Source of the DNA: Thermaurantimonas sp046299575 | GTDB lineage: Bacteria; Bacteroidota; Bacteroidia; Flavobacteriales; Schleiferiaceae | Assembly: GCF_046299575.1 (NCBI RefSeq) | Contig: NZ_JBKBHX010000007.1 | Location: forward strand, 128,005 to 192,004 | Direction: 5' to 3' | Length of the DNA: 64,000 nucleotides | Shown: positions 24,158-32,106 of the stretch, one piece after another | Position numbering within the stretch: the first letter of the stretch is position 1 | Layout of the letters: each line of letters opens with the position of its first letter | Translations under genes and position numbers: made by a program | The notes under the pieces: generated by a model | Seen by the model: only the letters and a program-made list of their open reading frames with translations | Told to the model about the DNA's origin: nothing | Databases searched by the model: none

Positions 24158-25237
24158 ATGACTTATACTCCAAAAAATCAACTTTTAATTCTGATATATT
24201 TTGTGCTTTTAACATTTGTTGTACATGCACAATCGATTACCTATCTGAACTTGCCAGAATTTGGATTCAGACATAAATTTCCTACCGGTTATTCAACCCA
24301 TTCGAGCCCAAGACTCAGTTCGAGCTCATATTTTATAAAAGGGTACAATTTCGTCAGAAATAATGGTAATAATGTAGTGGATATCGTCCTTGAAATTTAT
24401 AAAGGCGAATGTGTAAAACCGGAAATATTATTTGAAGATTTTGAAAATGCTCTTAGAGGTGGAAAAAATACAACTTTTACCTTTTCGGATGTGAATTCCG
24501 AGAAATACATATCACCATTCGGCTGGCTTGTCTTTAAAGGTACTGCGCGAAAATTTGGTGACGAAAACATATATCATTTTTACAATGTGTACATGAGTCT
24601 TGATTATGTAGTAGTTATTCGTTCATTCATGAAAAATGACGGTTTCTGGGATGTGGGTTATAACACAGTAGCAGATAAGTCCGATGGATCTTCATTTGAA
24701 CCTTTTCCCTTGCAGAGAAATATGAAAGAACTCGGCGTTTCACTTCAAGCCCAGGGATTTTATTTTTTTGCTAAAATGCCCGGTGAAATTCAAGGATATG
24801 AATTTGTAAGATGTACAGAAAATCCTGAAGAACTTCCCGTTTTCAGAATATTTCCTCTCGAGGGTGAAGTAAAAAAGTTTTTTGACCTGAGAAAACTGGA
24901 ATTTTTGCAAAACAGAAGTCAGCTACTCGAATGGGATCAAACGGATATCGTATGGCCAGGTGAGGGCAAAAAGAAGTTTACCAATGGAAAAAAATACACT
25001 CATAAATTCAACAGAACATTTGAGTCAGGAAATACCTATCCCTTTTACGAAATTTATTATACGTTTGAATACCGCGGAAAACCATTTATGGTGTTGTTTA
25101 TGGCACCTTTAAAAACAGATAAATTTCTTAGAGGATATCAAAATTCAAACTTCAGTGCAGAGCACACTGGAAGAGAGATCGTTTACTGGTATGAACAAAG
25201 CCTTTTAAAGATACTTGAATCCATGAAAGAATTGTGA
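24158..25237 (+). CDS. Unknown secreted protein
   Basis: The 359-aa product is not recognised. The chosen ATG at 24158 gives a good signal peptide (NQLLILIYFVLLTFVVHAQ). An in-frame ATG at 24083 lies inside the previous gene and would spoil it. The mature part is rich in aromatic residues and alternating strand patterns (FGWLVFKGTARKFGDENIYH; YTFEYRGKPFMVLFM) without an obvious motif. It is the second gene of an AT-rich pair. Its TGA directly abuts the stop codon of the convergent TetR gene, leaving no intergenic base. Confidence 0.7.
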   Translation: MTYTPKNQLLILIYFVLLTFVVHAQSITYLNLPEFGFRHKFPTGYSTHSSPRLSSSSYFIKGYNFVRNNGNNVVDIVLEIYKGECVKPEILFEDFENALRGGKNTTFTFSDVNSEKYISPFGWLVFKGTARKFGDENIYHFYNVYMSLDYVVVIRSFMKNDGFWDVGYNTVADKSDGSSFEPFPLQRNMKELGVSLQAQGFYFFAKMPGEIQGYEFVRCTENPEELPVFRIFPLEGEVKKFFDLRKLEFLQNRSQLLEWDQTDIVWPGEGKKKFTNGKKYTHKFNRTFESGNTYPFYEIYYTFEYRGKPFMVLFMAPLKTDKFLRGYQNSNFSAEHTGREIVYWYEQSLLKILESMKEL

Positions 25238-25774
25238 TTACTGATCCCTGTTTTTAATCCCTTCCAACAGCATTTGATAGGCTCTTTTCAAATCGCGTTT
25301 CTTTTCATTTGATTCAGAAAACACAATAGCGCCGGAAATCATCATTATGAGCAAAACCAAATCGTTTTCAGGGTCAAAATCCTTTCTTATTTTATTCTGT
25401 TTTTTAGCGCAGTCTGCCAACGGTCTGAAAATAGAGATCAGCTGATTCAAAAGTTTTCTCTCAGGATCATCTACATACAAGGATAATTCGTGAAAATAAA
25501 GGTGCATTGAGGCTGTGATCGAAAGTAGTTTTTCAAAACCCTTTTCATCGCACTGCAGTTTCTGTGCATACCAACGAAGGATCATCAGGTTTCGTTCGAA
25601 AATGGCGTGAATTAATTCTGATTTACTGGAAAAATGGCGATAAAATGTGATTCTCGAAAGTCCGGACCTCTTAATAATATCACTGAGATTAACCTGCGGC
25701 CCTTCTGAGAGAAATAACTTTCTGGCTGTTCGGACTATGGCGTTTCTATTGCGCTCGGCATCGGCTCTCTTCAT
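25238..25774 (-). CDS. TetR/AcrR family transcriptional regulator
   Basis: The 178-aa protein has a TetR-type N-terminal helix-turn-helix (RNAIVRTARKLFLSEG, then LSDIIKRSGLSRITFYRHF, about residues 8-48) and a helical C-terminal ligand domain typical of the family. It is transcribed divergently from the KstD-like flavoprotein gene 89 bases away, the classical arrangement of a repressor of its neighbours. An imperfect inverted repeat (CTGA...TCAG, 25796-25821) in the shared region is a possible operator. The ligand is unknown. Confidence 0.92.
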   Translation of the reverse strand: MKRADAERNRNAIVRTARKLFLSEGPQVNLSDIIKRSGLSRITFYRHFSSKSELIHAIFERNLMILRWYAQKLQCDEKGFEKLLSITASMHLYFHELSLYVDDPERKLLNQLISIFRPLADCAKKQNKIRKDFDPENDLVLLIMMISGAIVFSESNEKKRDLKRAYQMLLEGIKNRDQ

Positions 25775-25795
25775 TGAGAAAATTTTATTAAAAAA

Positions 25796-25821
25796 CTGAT
25801 AAATGTTACAATTTGTTTCAG
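25796..25821. promoter_or_regulatory. Possible TetR operator between tetR and kstD-like genes
   Basis: A 26-base imperfect palindrome with CTGA/TCAG ends matches its own complement at 8 of 13 positions per arm. It lies in the 89-base divergent region, where the repressor site is expected. Support is weak without other copies. Confidence 0.3.
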
Positions 25822-25863
25822 ATAGACATCTTTGTTTTGATGCACAAATTAAAATTTTAAATC

Positions 25864-27522
25864 ATGAAAACCAGCCAACAGGAAAAAACTTTTGACGTTG
25901 TAATCGTAGGCAGCGGAGCAGGTGCCCTCACTGCTGCCCTCACAGCGGTACATCAGGGATTGGAAGTAGTGATCCTTGAAAAGACTTCCTACTGGGGCGG
26001 TTCATCGGCTTATTCGGGAGGTGGCCTTTGGATTCCAAACAACTTTCTGATGCAGCAGGCAGGAGCTCTTGATTCGGAAGAGGAGGCACTCGAGTACATG
26101 AATGCTGTAATTGGTGACGTGGGGCCGGCAAGTAGCGACGTTAAGCGAAGATTCTACGTAAAGTATGCTCCCGAAATGGTCAATTGGCTTCAGAGTCTTG
26201 GTTTTCGATGGGTGCGGGCACATTTGTATCCCGATTATTACCCTAATGTAAAAGGAGCCAAGACGGGCAGAGTGATCGAAGGCGATGTTTTCGATGGAAA
26301 AAAGCTGAAACACCTTGCAAAGAGCCTTAATAAAGCGCCAGGTATGCCTGATATAGCACTCAAATCCGGAGATGCCTATCTGCTGCCAATGGTCACCCGA
26401 AGCTGGAAGGGATTCAGCACTATGATGCGAATTGCCGGACAGACTCTTCGTTGGAAGCTCACCGGCCGACAGCCTCTCACCTTAGGGCGATCCCTTTGTG
26501 GGCAGCTCATGTATCTGATACAGCAGAAAAGAACCACGGAAGTGTGGCTTAATTCGTCCTTGAAAAAGCTGTTGGTCGAAGGCGATAAAGTAACAGGTGT
26601 GGAAGTGCAACTCCAGGGAGAGACCGTAGTCGTTCGAGCCAATAAGGCAGTAATTTTAGCTGCCGGCGGATTTCCACACAATAAAGAGATGCGTAAAAAA
26701 TACCACGGCATTGATGAAGAGTGGTCGTCAGCCACACCCGGAAATACAGGTGACGCCATACTTGCTGCCGAAGCAATAGGCGCAGCTACGGCTCTGATGG
26801 ACGATGCCTGGTGGGGTGCAAGTTTCATTCTCGACGGCAAAATAAACTTCTCCGTGACAGAGCGCTCAATGCCTGGATGCATCCTGGTGGACCAGGACGG
26901 TTACCGGTTTGCAAATGAGTCCACATCGTATGTCGATCTGGGGCATGAAATCCTCAGGCATCATCAAAAGACCGGCAAAGCCATACCCTGCTGGCTGATC
27001 ATGGATGGATTGTACCGCAAGAGATATCTCTTCGGAATGATGCCCCCAGGAGTCACACCAAAGAAGTACATCAGAAACGGGGAAGTCATTAAAGCAGATA
27101 CGCTCGAAGACCTGGCCCGCCAGTGTAAGATGCCTTACAAAAATCTGAAAACTACACTTAAGCGCTTTAACAGCTTTGCCCTGCACGGCAAAGACGAAGA
27201 TTTCGGCCGGGGGCAAGACATCTACGACAGGTATTATTCCGACGATTTTGTCAGACCAAACAGTAATCTGGCTCCGATTCAAAATCCACCTTTCTACGCC
27301 ATTCGGTTCTATCCCGGCGATTTAGGTACCAAGGGCGGACTTTTGACTGATGAGTTTGCCAGGGTGTTAAAAACCGACGGAAGTATTATTGAAAATCTGT
27401 ACGCTACAGGTAATACTACTGCTTCTGTAATGGGACGCACCTATCCGGGACCTGGTTCTACACTCGGCCCGGCGTGCACGTTTGGATATATCGCCATTAA
27501 ACACCTTACAAACACATTATGA
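25864..27522 (+). CDS. FAD-dependent oxidoreductase, 3-ketosteroid-delta1-dehydrogenase-like
   Basis: This flavoprotein of the fumarate reductase/KstD superfamily has an N-terminal FAD fold (DVVIVGSGAGALTAALTAVH, residues 11-30) with EKTSYWGGSSAYSGGGLWIPNN. Its C-terminus, GNTTASVMGRTYPGPG followed by STLGPACTFGYIA, closely follows the KstD signature, and YPGDLGTKGGLLTD is also KstD-like. Known relatives insert a 1,2 double bond into 3-ketosteroids; the natural substrate here could be a steroid or another cyclic ketone. It overlaps the following SDR by four bases and is divergent from a TetR regulator. Confidence 0.85.
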   Translation: MKTSQQEKTFDVVIVGSGAGALTAALTAVHQGLEVVILEKTSYWGGSSAYSGGGLWIPNNFLMQQAGALDSEEEALEYMNAVIGDVGPASSDVKRRFYVKYAPEMVNWLQSLGFRWVRAHLYPDYYPNVKGAKTGRVIEGDVFDGKKLKHLAKSLNKAPGMPDIALKSGDAYLLPMVTRSWKGFSTMMRIAGQTLRWKLTGRQPLTLGRSLCGQLMYLIQQKRTTEVWLNSSLKKLLVEGDKVTGVEVQLQGETVVVRANKAVILAAGGFPHNKEMRKKYHGIDEEWSSATPGNTGDAILAAEAIGAATALMDDAWWGASFILDGKINFSVTERSMPGCILVDQDGYRFANESTSYVDLGHEILRHHQKTGKAIPCWLIMDGLYRKRYLFGMMPPGVTPKKYIRNGEVIKADTLEDLARQCKMPYKNLKTTLKRFNSFALHGKDEDFGRGQDIYDRYYSDDFVRPNSNLAPIQNPPFYAIRFYPGDLGTKGGLLTDEFARVLKTDGSIIENLYATGNTTASVMGRTYPGPGSTLGPACTFGYIAIKHLTNTL

Positions 27523-28322
27523 GAATTGAAGGTAAAGTTTGGGCCGTGACCGGTGCAGGCAGTGGCATCGGTCTTGCCCTTACTCGTGAAATTCTCAATC
27601 GCGGTGGTAGGGTAGCTCTGATTGATATTTCAGGTGAGGCCCTCAATAGGGCAAAGAGTGATTTTGGAAATACAAATGCAGTAAGCATCCATCAGACGGA
27701 TATTTCGGATTTCGAACGAATCAAGTCGCTGCCTTCAGAAATCCTCCAACATCACGGCCAGATGGATGGATTGGTCAATAACGCCGGCATTATTCAGCCG
27801 TTTGTAGATTTTACGGATCTGACCGATGATAAAATTTTAAAAATCCTGAATGTCAATCTACTGAGTGTCGTTTACCTGCTCCGCATTTTTTATCCTCATT
27901 TAAAAGATCGACCTGAAGCTCATATTGCCAATGTGAGCAGCATGGGCGGAATATTTCCGTTCCCCGGTCAGTCGTGGTACGGTGCCACCAAAGCTGCGGT
28001 GAAACTCCTTACGGAGGCCATGTATGCTGAGCTTATGAATTCTAATATCAGGATGACACTTATAATACCCGGTGCTGTCAGAACCAACATCATGGAAAAT
28101 TCAGGGATTAAACAGCCTGTTAACTCTACTTCTAAAGGAAGAAATATTCTCAGTGCAGAAAAAGCTGCTTTTAAAATCTGCAACGCCATTGAAAAAAATA
28201 CATTCCGACTACTCCTGGGTAACGATGCACGTTTTCTAGACTTATTCTACCGACTTATGCCTGAGAGATCCATTGGCATCATCGCCCGCCAAATGAAGAA
28301 AATGCTTGCCGCAAATCAATAA
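27519..28322 (+). CDS. Short-chain dehydrogenase/reductase (SDR)
   Basis: The 267-aa classical SDR has the cofactor motif TGAGSGIG (about residues 11-18), NNAG (about 87-90), a catalytic serine in NVSSMGG and the Y-x-x-x-K pair in SWYGATKAAV. An acidic residue after the second strand (ALIDIS) favours NAD over NADP. It is cotranscribed with the KstD-like dehydrogenase through a four-base overlap, so it probably oxidises or reduces a hydroxyl/keto group on the same substrate. Confidence 0.9.
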   Translation: MRIEGKVWAVTGAGSGIGLALTREILNRGGRVALIDISGEALNRAKSDFGNTNAVSIHQTDISDFERIKSLPSEILQHHGQMDGLVNNAGIIQPFVDFTDLTDDKILKILNVNLLSVVYLLRIFYPHLKDRPEAHIANVSSMGGIFPFPGQSWYGATKAAVKLLTEAMYAELMNSNIRMTLIIPGAVRTNIMENSGIKQPVNSTSKGRNILSAEKAAFKICNAIEKNTFRLLLGNDARFLDLFYRLMPERSIGIIARQMKKMLAANQ

Positions 28323-28349
28323 TATCAATCAACAGCAAGCCACCTAAAT

Positions 28350-29648
28350 TCAGTCAAAAACGGCAATTGAGATTCCGCTGTTTGATGGCTTATTTTCTAC
28401 ATGGATTGATCTGCCGTTCAGTGTGCAGGTGATGGTGCCCCGAGGTGTGGTGGGAAAAAACATATCTGCGCCCACCAGAAACGGAAACTGCGCAAAAAGC
28501 CCAACAGGTGTAAGTTCTGACTGACCGTTGTTGTTGCCGTCGTACAGAAAAAAGGCAATGGCATTTTTGCTCGGGGGTGTCAATGCAGAAGTGGAAACTA
28601 ACAAGTTATTGACCTTCAGCGTGTCTCTGCCTGCAGACACGCCTTGGCTGGCTGCAAATACAGTGACAAGTGATTGGTTAGCACTGTTGGGCAGACCGCT
28701 GAAAAGCAAACCAACAAACGAATTAGCCGGTGGAAGTGTGCGCAGATAGACTAATGGATTGCTCCGCACAAAAGGCTCGCGATAGTAATAGACCACTCTG
28801 TCACCGCTGATTTTTGTGTTTACTTCAAATTCATAATACACATTTCTGCGCAGCTGAACTGGTCCCCAATTACCGCGTCCATCAGCTGTAAGCGAGTGCT
28901 CAGGTGTATTCGATTTTCGGAATCCTGTGGCAATATCGACTTCATAGATTTTTATTTCTGCTCCGGCACGAGGTTGATTTTCGCCCAATGTGAGCACTCG
29001 TCCACTTACTTTATTGGCATTTTCTGAGACTATATCAGGATTTTCCGGAATAGCGCCGGAGTTGAAAAACGAGTACATTGCCTGAAACGCTTCCTTACAC
29101 GTGGCGACTTCATAGTGGTCTTTTCCATCCAGTCTGACATTGGTCGCTCCGTTGATATCACCGCCTTGAACGATCAGATCTTGTGGCGACCAGATGTTGA
29201 GTGTTGGTACAGATCCATTTCCAGCCGGACCATTCTGCACAGCACTGCCTATATGGACATAATAGGCCACCTTGGCGGCTCTTTGTGAATTAGAGAGGTA
29301 GGTATATCCCAATCCTCCACCGGCTGAGTGTCCCACAAGATTTACCTTCGTTGACTTTGTAATTTGCAGAACAGAATCGATAAAACGATCGAGCAGTGCG
29401 GCATTATCGGCACCTTGCGCAAGGGTATTCCAATCAAATGCGTACAATCGTTCGGCACAATATCCATTGGAAGTAAATCTCATCACCTGCCTCGCCCATG
29501 TATCACCTGAAGCTAGAAATCCGTGAACGAATACAATAGGCGTGTGCTGATTGCAAGGGTTAGGATTGTCATTAGCTGAATTTTTATCCTTTCGGCATGC
29601 CATTAATGAAAGCCAAAGTAAAGCGCTGAAGATTAATGTTTTTTTCAT
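28350..29648 (-). CDS. Lipase-like alpha/beta hydrolase lipoprotein
   Basis: The chosen Met (29648) starts a lipoprotein signal, MKKTLIFSALLWLSLMAC, with Cys as the lipidation residue; a Met six codons upstream (29666) is also possible. The hydrolase domain has TPIVFVHGFLASGDTW (oxyanion region) and the nucleophile elbow GHSAGG (about residue 105). A Cys-rich SF such as YCAERLYAFDW and a likely Asp/His (SPQDLIV; DHYEVATC) complete the fold to about residue 195. The remaining C-terminus contains a transthyretin/CnaB-like beta domain (VSGRVLTLGENQPRAGAEI) and more beta sequence. Probably an outer-membrane-anchored esterase; substrate unknown. Confidence 0.82.
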   Translation of the reverse strand: MKKTLIFSALLWLSLMACRKDKNSANDNPNPCNQHTPIVFVHGFLASGDTWARQVMRFTSNGYCAERLYAFDWNTLAQGADNAALLDRFIDSVLQITKSTKVNLVGHSAGGGLGYTYLSNSQRAAKVAYYVHIGSAVQNGPAGNGSVPTLNIWSPQDLIVQGGDINGATNVRLDGKDHYEVATCKEAFQAMYSFFNSGAIPENPDIVSENANKVSGRVLTLGENQPRAGAEIKIYEVDIATGFRKSNTPEHSLTADGRGNWGPVQLRRNVYYEFEVNTKISGDRVVYYYREPFVRSNPLVYLRTLPPANSFVGLLFSGLPNSANQSLVTVFAASQGVSAGRDTLKVNNLLVSTSALTPPSKNAIAFFLYDGNNNGQSELTPVGLFAQFPFLVGADMFFPTTPRGTITCTLNGRSIHVENKPSNSGISIAVFD

Positions 29649-29730
29649 GGCTTTTGAGATAAACAAAATTTTTTTTCTGAGTAAAAGTAAAAAATTTCAT
29701 TAATAGCTTTAAATAAAGTTAAACAAAATA

Positions 29731-29757
29731 AAAAAGCCGCTCTTACAGCGGCTTTTT
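29731..29757 (-). terminator. Intrinsic terminator downstream of the response regulator gene
   Basis: An 11-bp perfect stem (arms 29731-29741 AAAAAGCCGCT and 29747-29757) with a 5-base loop is followed on the minus strand by a T-rich stretch. It lies about 20 bases beyond the regulator's stop. Confidence 0.88.
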
Positions 29758-29777
29758 GTTATAATTTTGTTTTAATT

Positions 29778-30425
29778 TTACAACAAAACCTTGCCTTCAG
29801 GCATATCTTCGCCTTGAACGTAGTATTTGGCAAAATTAACTAGATCAACAAGGCTTTTTGCTTTTAATTTTTTCAGCAAACGAAGTTTGTATGTACTCAC
29901 AGTTTTATCTGAAATATTGAGTTCATCTGCGACTTCTTTATTGGATTTTCCGGCAGCTAATAGGCTTAATACTTCACTCTCTCTTTTCGAGAGTTTTACT
30001 ACAGGTCGTCCAGGAGCTTTGGCTCTTACTCGAGCTAAAATATCACGGTCGAAGTATTCTTGGCCTGCCATTATTTTCCTTACGGCTTTAAGGATCATTC
30101 TGGGTTCGGTACTTTTTGTGATATATCCATCGGCACCCAATTTTCTAGCTGCTAGTCCATACAACTCTTCCGGATACATGGTGACCATTAAAACCTTGAT
30201 GTTGGGTTTTATTTTTTTGATATCTCTCAGAGCAGCCATGCCATTTTTTACAGGCATTTCGATGTCGAGAAATATCATATCTGCATCGACGTTAGGGAGC
30301 ATGTTCAGCAGTTCTTCCCCGTTTGATGCTTCACCCACTACCTCTACCTCTTTGTCGCGATTAAGGTAGAGGATCATGCCCTTGCGGAACATGACGTGGT
30401 CATCGCAAATTATTACTTTTGTCAT
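29778..30425 (-). CDS. NarL/FixJ-type response regulator (LuxR HTH)
   Basis: The 215-aa protein has a receiver domain (residues 1-120) with the acidic pair DD at 8-9, the phosphoacceptor Asp in MIFLDIEMPVKNG and a conserved Lys in GADGYITKST. The LuxR HTH at about 145-205 reads LSKRESEVLSLLAAGKSNKE and ISDKTVSTYKLRLLKKL. No histidine kinase is adjacent, so the partner is elsewhere. A full promoter is visible upstream (TTG-17-TACTTTTG) and a strong terminator downstream, so it is a monocistronic unit. Confidence 0.95.
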   Translation of the reverse strand: MTKVIICDDHVMFRKGMILYLNRDKEVEVVGEASNGEELLNMLPNVDADMIFLDIEMPVKNGMAALRDIKKIKPNIKVLMVTMYPEELYGLAARKLGADGYITKSTEPRMILKAVRKIMAGQEYFDRDILARVRAKAPGRPVVKLSKRESEVLSLLAAGKSNKEVADELNISDKTVSTYKLRLLKKLKAKSLVDLVNFAKYYVQGEDMPEGKVLL

Positions 30426-30456
30426 TATAATTTGTTTTTGTCAGGCTTACACAGGT

Positions 30457-30484
30457 CAAAAGTACGAAAAAATTTATAAATCAA
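30457..30484 (-). promoter_or_regulatory. Predicted promoter of the response regulator gene
   Basis: On the minus strand TTG (30484-30482) is followed by a 17-base spacer and TACTTTTG (30464-30457), a complete match to the Bacteroidota TTG-N17-23-TAnnTTTG pattern. It ends 31 bases before the ATG. Confidence 0.65.
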
Positions 30485-30609
30485 GTTACTATTGTATTTT
30501 TTTATCAGTTAAATACGATATTTTAGTACTCTTATTTTATGGCGCAGTTTTTCTTTTTTTACATAAAAAATATTGTAAAATGCATATTTTCAAAGGAGCT
30601 TTTTCTAAA

Positions 30610-31167
30610 TTATTTGGGCATCAGGGTTAAATATTCAGCAGCCTCTGAAAGTAATTCTTCTCCGTCGCTTTGACGAATGCTGAATTCCTGCTCTTCAGAA
30701 AAATTTACTTCTTTAAGTTTTTTATCGTTATAAAAATAATACATTTTATCTATCTCTTTGTTGCGATCAGCAAGATCTTCTACGCCGGTATCTCTGATTA
30801 TGGCAAGTATCAACTTTCCGTTGTGAAAATAAAACTCTTCAGTGCGGTTGGAAATATTTTCATGGGGATAAGTTTTGATTCGGATTACTGAAGTTCCATC
30901 AAAATAGTAGTGGATTTTACTCCATTTTTGCTTGATTTTTTCTCTTAGGTCTTTTGTCGTAAGCTCAATTCGGTTGTCTTTTTTGTCTTCAGCTAGGGCT
31001 CTTCTGGAATCGATAAATGCAACTATTGAATCAATTTCCTCTACTGAAAGATTCAAACTTACTTCTTCCTGAGCGGAGGTTATTTCATCATTTTGTTCAT
31101 TACTAGTTTTTGAAGTACATGAATACAAAAATACAAGTAGTATGACATAAAAAATTTGTGATCTCAT
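30610..31167 (-). CDS. Small lipoprotein of unknown function
   Basis: The 185-aa product starts with a lipoprotein signal (MRSQIFYVILLVFLYSC, Cys 17). An acidic, Ser/Asn/Glu-rich linker is followed by a charged domain with strand-like repeats (HYYFDGTSVIRIKTY; EEFYFHNGKLILAII; YYFYNDKKLKEVNF) reminiscent of MORN/toxin-antidote-type beta hairpins, though no family is recognised. It is AT-rich and stands alone; a TAACTTTG element at 31194-31187 may be its -7 motif. Confidence 0.75.
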   Translation of the reverse strand: MRSQIFYVILLVFLYSCTSKTSNEQNDEITSAQEEVSLNLSVEEIDSIVAFIDSRRALAEDKKDNRIELTTKDLREKIKQKWSKIHYYFDGTSVIRIKTYPHENISNRTEEFYFHNGKLILAIIRDTGVEDLADRNKEIDKMYYFYNDKKLKEVNFSEEQEFSIRQSDGEELLSEAAEYLTLMPK

Positions 31168-31381
31168 AATAAAAAAATTAACTATTCAAAGTTACATATT
31201 TTGTTAAAAAGATTAGTTAATTATTTTAGGAAATTCGTCATATTTTTCAGTTTGCTATAGATTTTAGTTAATGATTCAGTAGAAAAATTTATTAAACTCT
31301 GTTTTAGGTAGCTGCGTTTCTATATTGATTTAAGTGTTTTAAATTTTTTCAAGTGGCATCATGTCACATACACCTGATGTC

Positions 31382-31389
31382 TATTTTTG
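31382..31389 (+). promoter_or_regulatory. Predicted -7 promoter element of sdhCAB
   Basis: TATTTTTG matches TAnnTTTG exactly, 22 bases upstream of the sdhC ATG. The -33 position carries only a weak ATG/TGG-type match. Confidence 0.55.
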
Positions 31390-31411
31390 CCCCATAAAGT
31401 AAAAAAAAGTT

Positions 31412-32095
31412 ATGGAAGTGAAAAGTGCTTTGTTGGGTTCTTCGATTGTAAAAAAGTACTGGATGGCTCTCACGGGCCTTTTTCTGTGTACATTTCTCGT
31501 GGTGCATTTAGGAGGTAATCTGGTTTTATTGCGTGGGGAAGAGGCTCGGTTGGATTTCAACGCTTATGCGAAGTTTTTGACGACCTTTCCTGTTGTCAAA
31601 GCTATTTCATATTTATTGTATTTCAGCATTTTATTTCATTCGTTTGACGGTATTTTGCTTACTATTCAAAACAGAGCTGCCCGTCCTGTGAAATACTTTT
31701 ACAACAGACCTGAAGCCAACAGCACCTGGCAATCGCGAAATATGGCCTTGCTTGGTACCATCATTCTGGCTTTTATTGTAACACATATGGCCAACTTTTG
31801 GTATAAAATGCACTTTGGTGATATTCCTCTGGATGCTAATGGCAATAAAGATTTATATGAAGTGGTGGTAACTTTCTTTAAAGATCCGAGTTTGGGAATT
31901 GTTTATGTTGGTTTATATGTTGTCAGCATGATTGCTTTAGGATTTCACTTACTGCACGGTTTTGCTTCAGCATTTCAAACATTGGGTCTTTACCATAAAA
32001 AATACAATCCTATAATTAAAAACATAGGAGTGCTTTTCAGCGTCCTTGTTTCTATCCTTTTTGCGATCATTCCGATTTTCATTTATTTACAGTAA
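31412..32095 (+). CDS. sdhC: Succinate dehydrogenase cytochrome b subunit
   Basis: This is the membrane anchor of complex II. The 227 aa show five hydrophobic segments (about 15-35, 60-82, 104-125, 155-180, 198-224) as in the single-polypeptide diheme cytochrome b558 type. Candidate heme histidines lie in LVVHLGGN, LFHSFDG, VTHMANF and GFHLLHGF. It is the first gene of sdhCAB, 11 bases before sdhA, with a promoter motif upstream. Because the anchor is diheme, the complex may also work as a fumarate reductase; sequence alone does not decide. Confidence 0.93.
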   Translation: MEVKSALLGSSIVKKYWMALTGLFLCTFLVVHLGGNLVLLRGEEARLDFNAYAKFLTTFPVVKAISYLLYFSILFHSFDGILLTIQNRAARPVKYFYNRPEANSTWQSRNMALLGTIILAFIVTHMANFWYKMHFGDIPLDANGNKDLYEVVVTFFKDPSLGIVYVGLYVVSMIALGFHLLHGFASAFQTLGLYHKKYNPIIKNIGVLFSVLVSILFAIIPIFIYLQ

Positions 32096-32106
32096 ACTTT
32101 GAACAC

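Noticed and set aside
26376..26882. 168-codon antisense frame inside the KstD-like gene
   Set aside because: Its codons mirror the sense gene and it has no domain or promoter of its own.
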